Positions 5,515-8,086 of a DNA stretch of 8,086 bases are shown piece after piece (the first letter of the stretch is position 1; every line of letters starts with the position of its first letter). The notes under the pieces were generated by a model. That model had not been told where the DNA came from. It did no database searches and saw nothing but the letters and a program-made list of their open reading frames with translations. The stretch comes from Acidimicrobiia bacterium (GTDB taxonomy: Bacteria > Actinomycetota > Acidimicrobiia > Acidimicrobiales > AC-14): positions 1-8,086 of the forward strand of contig JAFASB010000163.1 in the NCBI GenBank assembly GCA_019244985.1. Reading direction: 5' to 3'. The position numbers were made by a program, and so were the translations under genes.

Positions 5515-7142
5515 GCACAACGACGCTGAAGCCGCACAGGCGCAACATCCTGTTGATCACCACCGACCAGCAGCGCTACGACGCCCTCGGGTGCAACGGC
5601 GGCACGATTGCCCGCACACCGTGCCTCGACGGGCTGGCGGCGTCGGGCGTCAACTACCGGCGGGCCAACAACCAGAACGTGGTGTGCATGCCCGCCCGGT
5701 CGTCGATCCTCACCGGCCAGTACCCGTCGACCCATGGCGTCGTCGCCAACGGCGTGCCCCTGCCGGCCGATGCCCCGTCGATCGCCACCTATCTCCAAGA
5801 GAACGGCTACCGGACGGCGCTGCTCGGCAAGGCCCACTTCGAGCCCGCCTTCGACCTGCAGCGGCACTGGTTCGAGAACACGATGGTCGACAACGACACC
5901 ACCGGCCCCTACCGCGGCTTCGAGCGCATGGAGCTGGCGATGCACACCGCCATGCCGTTCTGGTGGCACTACGAGGACTGGTTGAAGCGGAACCATCCCG
6001 ACGAGGTCGACGGCTTCGTGCGCCTCTTCGGGGCCGGCGGCATGAACCAGGAGGGTGGCGGCGACACCGGCGCGCCCGAGGTCGCGCACAACCCGGTGCA
6101 GCGGGAGCACTATCACACCGACTGGGTCGCCGATCGCACGATGGCGTTCCTCGACACGCTCGACAGCAGCGAGCCGTGGTTCGTGTGGATGAGCTTCCCC
6201 GACCCGCACCACCCGTGGGACCCGCCGGCATCGGAGTTGGGCCGGGTGCCGTGGCGCCAGCTCGACCTACCCGCTGCGCACCCCGGCAGCGACGAGGCGT
6301 GCCGCAAGGTCCTGTCGCAGAAGCCCCGGCACTGGCTCGGCTACTACGAGGGCACGTTCGCCAACCTCGAGGGCGGGCCGCCGCGGTTCGTCCCCGCGGA
6401 GATGACGCATGACCAGGTGCGCGAGATCAACGCCATGACCCACATCGAGAACGAGCTCGTCGACGAGGCGTGCGAGCGCGTGCTGACCCACATCGCGTCT
6501 AAAGGCTGGTCGCACCGAACCGACGTGCTGTTCACCACCGACCACGGCGAGCTCCAGGGCGACTTCGGTCTGATGTTCAAGGGCCCGTACCACTGCGAGG
6601 CGCTGATGCACATTCCGCTCGTGTGGCGCCCGGCGGCCGACGCCGACGTCGCCCCGGCCGAGATCGACGCGCCGGTCGGCCAGGTCGACATCGCCCCGAC
6701 GCTGTGCGAGATCGCCGGGCTACCGGTCCCCGAATGGGTGCAGGGCTCGGCGCTGCCGACGGACCCGCTCGCACAGGGCGAGCGGCACGAGCGCGTCATC
6801 ACCGAGTGGGACTCCCAGTTCGGCCACATCGGCATGCACCTGCGCAGCATGTGGCGGGACAACTGGATGGTGACCGCCTACCTCCCGAGCAGCGGCGACC
6901 ACCCCGGCTCGAAGGAGATCAGTGAGGCCATTATCGCCCTGGGCATGGGCGTCGGCGACAACAGCGTTCGTTACGACGGCACCGAGGGTGAGCTCTACAA
7001 CCTGGCCGAGGACCCCAACCAGTGGCACAACCTCTGGGACGACCCCTCTGCTGCGGCGATGAAGAGCGACCTGGTCGCCGACCTCATGGACAACCTCCCG
7101 CCCGTCCGCGACCCGCTGCTGCCGGTCGAGGCGCCGACGTAA
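5511..7142 (+). CDS. Sulfatase family hydrolase (Cys-type, cytoplasmic)
   Basis: A 543-residue member of the sulfatase/alkaline phosphatase superfamily, predicted to hydrolyse a sulfate ester. The N-terminal strand NILLITTDQQRYDALG (12-27) carries metal ligands around D19-Q20. The sulfatase signature CMPARSSILTGQYPSTHG (59-76) has C59 in a CxPxR context. In active family members this Cys becomes formylglycine, which needs a formylglycine-generating enzyme or anSME encoded elsewhere. Further active-site marks are LLGKAHF (104-110, K107), FPDPHHPWDPP (229-239), TTDHGE (342-347, expected metal ligands D344 and H345) and K357 in MFKGPY. The C-terminal part ends with GELYNLAEDPNQWHNLWDDP (493-512), typical of arylsulfatase-like members. 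There is no signal peptide, so the substrate would be internal or imported. Its start overlaps the DUF1330 stop by ATGA. The family is certain; the substrate is not readable, and phosphonate or phosphate monoester activity is a possible alternative. Confidence 0.92.
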   Translation: MSTTTLKPHRRNILLITTDQQRYDALGCNGGTIARTPCLDGLAASGVNYRRANNQNVVCMPARSSILTGQYPSTHGVVANGVPLPADAPSIATYLQENGYRTALLGKAHFEPAFDLQRHWFENTMVDNDTTGPYRGFERMELAMHTAMPFWWHYEDWLKRNHPDEVDGFVRLFGAGGMNQEGGGDTGAPEVAHNPVQREHYHTDWVADRTMAFLDTLDSSEPWFVWMSFPDPHHPWDPPASELGRVPWRQLDLPAAHPGSDEACRKVLSQKPRHWLGYYEGTFANLEGGPPRFVPAEMTHDQVREINAMTHIENELVDEACERVLTHIASKGWSHRTDVLFTTDHGELQGDFGLMFKGPYHCEALMHIPLVWRPAADADVAPAEIDAPVGQVDIAPTLCEIAGLPVPEWVQGSALPTDPLAQGERHERVITEWDSQFGHIGMHLRSMWRDNWMVTAYLPSSGDHPGSKEISEAIIALGMGVGDNSVRYDGTEGELYNLAEDPNQWHNLWDDPSAAAMKSDLVADLMDNLPPVRDPLLPVEAPT

Positions 7143-7215
7143 GGCACGCGTCGCACGAATCGGCCATTTGGCCGGTAAGGAATGAATGCCCCCGCAGTTA
7201 TCGTTGGTGGGAAGC

Positions 7216-7221
7216 AGGAGG
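7216..7221 (+). promoter_or_regulatory. Ribosome binding site for small exported peptide
   Basis: A full AGGAGG with an 8-nt spacer to ATG 7230. This favours 7230 over the ATG at 7182, which has no comparable site and would place 16 residues before a textbook signal peptide. Confidence 0.85.
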
Positions 7222-7229
7222 ACACCTGG

Positions 7230-7418
7230 ATGAAGAAGCGGGTTGCCATTGTCTCGGCGGTAGCGGGCGCGCTGACGCTCGCGGTGCCCTTCGCTGTGCA
7301 CACCCCGGCCAAGGCCGCCACGCCGGCCGCGTGCATCGTGGTGAACGGCCCTAGCGGGGCGCACCTGCAGGTCGGCCTGGCGCCCAACGGCGACGCCGGC
7401 TGCATCGCTCTGCCGTAG
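7230..7418 (+). CDS. Small exported peptide with two cysteines, family not recognised
   Basis: A 62-residue protein. Residues 1-29 form a clear Sec signal peptide: MKKR, a hydrophobic core VAIVSAVAGALTLAVPFAV, and an AKA-A cleavage site at 27-30. The mature chain would be about 33 residues (ATPAACIVVNG..., ending GCIALP), rich in Gly, Ala and Pro, with just two cysteines, C35 and C58, that could form one disulfide and close a loop around GPSGAHLQVGLAPNGD. The AGGAGG site 8 nt upstream and the normal bacterial signal peptide argue that it is a real gene. It lies 87 bp after the sulfatase, so it may have its own promoter in 7143-7215 or be read through. Its stop is 7 bp from the convergent VOC gene stop. 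I do not recognise the family; a secreted structural, signalling or inhibitory peptide are all possible. Confidence 0.75.
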   Translation: MKKRVAIVSAVAGALTLAVPFAVHTPAKAATPAACIVVNGPSGAHLQVGLAPNGDAGCIALP

Positions 7419-7425
7419 CGACAGC

Positions 7426-7797
7426 TCACTCCGGCCGGTGACTCACGGCCTCGACGTTGTTGCCGTCGGGGTCTCGGATGAACGCCCCGTAGTAGTTGGG
7501 GTGGTAGATCGCCCACTCCTGAGGCTCGTGCAGCACCTCGGCGCCCGCGGCCACGGCCGCGTCGAAGAAGGCCCGGACGGTCGCTCGGTCGCGGGCCCGA
7601 AAGGCGATGTGTGACTCGCGGAAGCCGTCGCCCGTCGTCTGCATCCCGATCCAGAAGTCGGGCACGCCGTCGACGCCGTAGCCGATGTACTGACCGAAGT
7701 CCTTGACGCGCCCGCCGCCGAGGGGCGCCAGCACGGCGTCGTAGAAGGCGGCGCTGGCGGCGACGTCGGCGCACTGGATGGACATGTGGTCGAGCAT
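7426..7797 (-). CDS. VOC family protein (glyoxalase/bleomycin-resistance/dioxygenase fold)
   Basis: A 123-residue single vicinal-oxygen-chelate module, which works as a homodimer in known members. It opens LDHMSIQCADVAASAAFYDA (2-21), the usual strand-helix with H4 as a metal ligand candidate, then ESHIAFRARD (61-70, H63), and closes with YGAFIRDPDGNNVEAV (103-118), where E116 is the expected last metal ligand. The H-H-E set suggests a metal-binding, possibly catalytic, protein. Specific reactions in this family range from glutathione-dependent isomerisation to ring cleavage and antibiotic binding, and cannot be chosen here. The ATG at 7795-7797 lacks a clear Shine-Dalgarno. The sigma-factor stop lies 20 bp upstream on the same strand, so the two are probably cotranscribed. 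It converges with the small exported peptide gene, with 7 bp between stops. Confidence 0.9.
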   Translation of the reverse strand: MLDHMSIQCADVAASAAFYDAVLAPLGGGRVKDFGQYIGYGVDGVPDFWIGMQTTGDGFRESHIAFRARDRATVRAFFDAAVAAGAEVLHEPQEWAIYHPNYYGAFIRDPDGNNVEAVSHRPE

Positions 7798-7817
7798 GCC
7801 GTCGAGTCTTACGTCGG

Positions 7818-8086
7818 TCAGGCCAGCGGCGCACCCTCGGTCGCGGCGCGGCGGGCGCGCTCGAGGTGGGTGCGCACGGTCGCGGCGTCAATGCCGAGGA
7901 TGTCGGCGGCGTCCTCGCTGGTGAAGCCGAGGTGCCAGCACAGCGCCGCGCACGCACGGCGGCGCGGGGGCATGGCGGCGAGTGCTGCGGCCGCGGTCAC
8001 GTTGGTGATCGCCCGGTCCTCAGTGGCTGGGTCGGTTGCGGGCGGATCGATGTCATCGAGCGGCGAATGGGGAAGTCCGCCCCGGC
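7818..8086 (-). CDS. ECF-like sigma-70 family sigma factor, C-terminal part (region 4)
   Basis: The minus-strand frame is open to the window edge and ends at TGA 7818-7820, giving the last 88 or so residues. The segment ALAAMPPRRRACAALCWHLG then FTSEDAADILGIDAATVRTH then LERARRAA is the region 4 helix-turn-helix of ECF-type sigma factors, which contacts the -35 element. Upstream residues (PHSPLDDIDPPATDPATEDR) look like the acidic linker between regions 2 and 4. The GTG at 7998-8000 is internal. The protein stops soon after the helix-turn-helix, so it lacks a C-terminal SnoaL-like extension found in some ECF groups. No anti-sigma gene lies downstream; the next gene is the VOC protein 20 bp away. 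Region 2 and any regulator are outside the window. A LuxR-type helix-turn-helix is a less likely alternative. Confidence 0.8.
   Translation of the reverse strand, partial: RGGLPHSPLDDIDPPATDPATEDRAITNVTAAAALAAMPPRRRACAALCWHLGFTSEDAADILGIDAATVRTHLERARRAATEGAPLA

Noticed and set aside
7161..7174. Hairpin CGGCC-ATTT-GGCCG as a terminator after the sulfatase
   Set aside because: The stem is only 5 bp and no T-run follows, so it does not meet the standard for an intrinsic terminator.

Overview
This window is high-GC DNA that reads as an actinobacterial chromosome. The gene types fit a soil or aquatic actinomycete such as an acidimicrobial lineage: a kinase-like phosphotransferase, an ACMSD-type amidohydrolase, a fatty-acyl-CoA ligase remnant, a sulfatase and an ECF-type sigma factor. 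The lineage is inferred from gene content and composition only; there is no rRNA or marker gene. There are no tRNAs, insertion sequences or CRISPR arrays. Codon-position GC bias makes long antisense shadow ORFs, which were discarded.

Layout, left to right. (1) The last 86 codons of a phosphotransferase (+) run off the left edge. (2) A minus-strand pair follows: a MOSC-domain protein upstream and, 39 bp further on, a secreted family 3 glycoside hydrolase whose end lies 8 bp from the phosphotransferase stop. (3) A 215-bp divergent promoter region separates the MOSC gene from a plus-strand amidohydrolase. It holds a perfect 14-bp inverted repeat whose two arms each read in the same orientation toward the gene on that side. 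(4) The amidohydrolase ends 13 bp from the reading-frame end of an acyl-CoA synthetase fragment (-) that keeps only the last ~67 residues, a clear gene remnant. (5) A leader of about 80 bp with two hairpin-forming inverted repeats and a palindrome precedes a translationally coupled pair (+): a small DUF1330-type protein with an exact 18-bp internal duplication, then a cytoplasmic Cys-type sulfatase, overlapping as ATGA. (6) A 62-codon gene (+) with a very good ribosome binding site encodes a tiny exported peptide with two cysteines. (7) It converges at 7 bp on a minus-strand pair at the right edge: a VOC/glyoxalase-fold protein downstream of the C-terminal part of an ECF-like sigma factor.

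Taken together, most enzymes are hydrolases or lyases acting on sugars, sulfate esters and carboxylated or aromatic small molecules, which suggests a catabolic accessory region rather than one pathway. I do not see a defence system or a clearly new multi-gene system. The best leads are the symmetric divergent element, the structured leader before the DUF1330-sulfatase pair, the in-frame 18-bp duplication and the small exported peptide.
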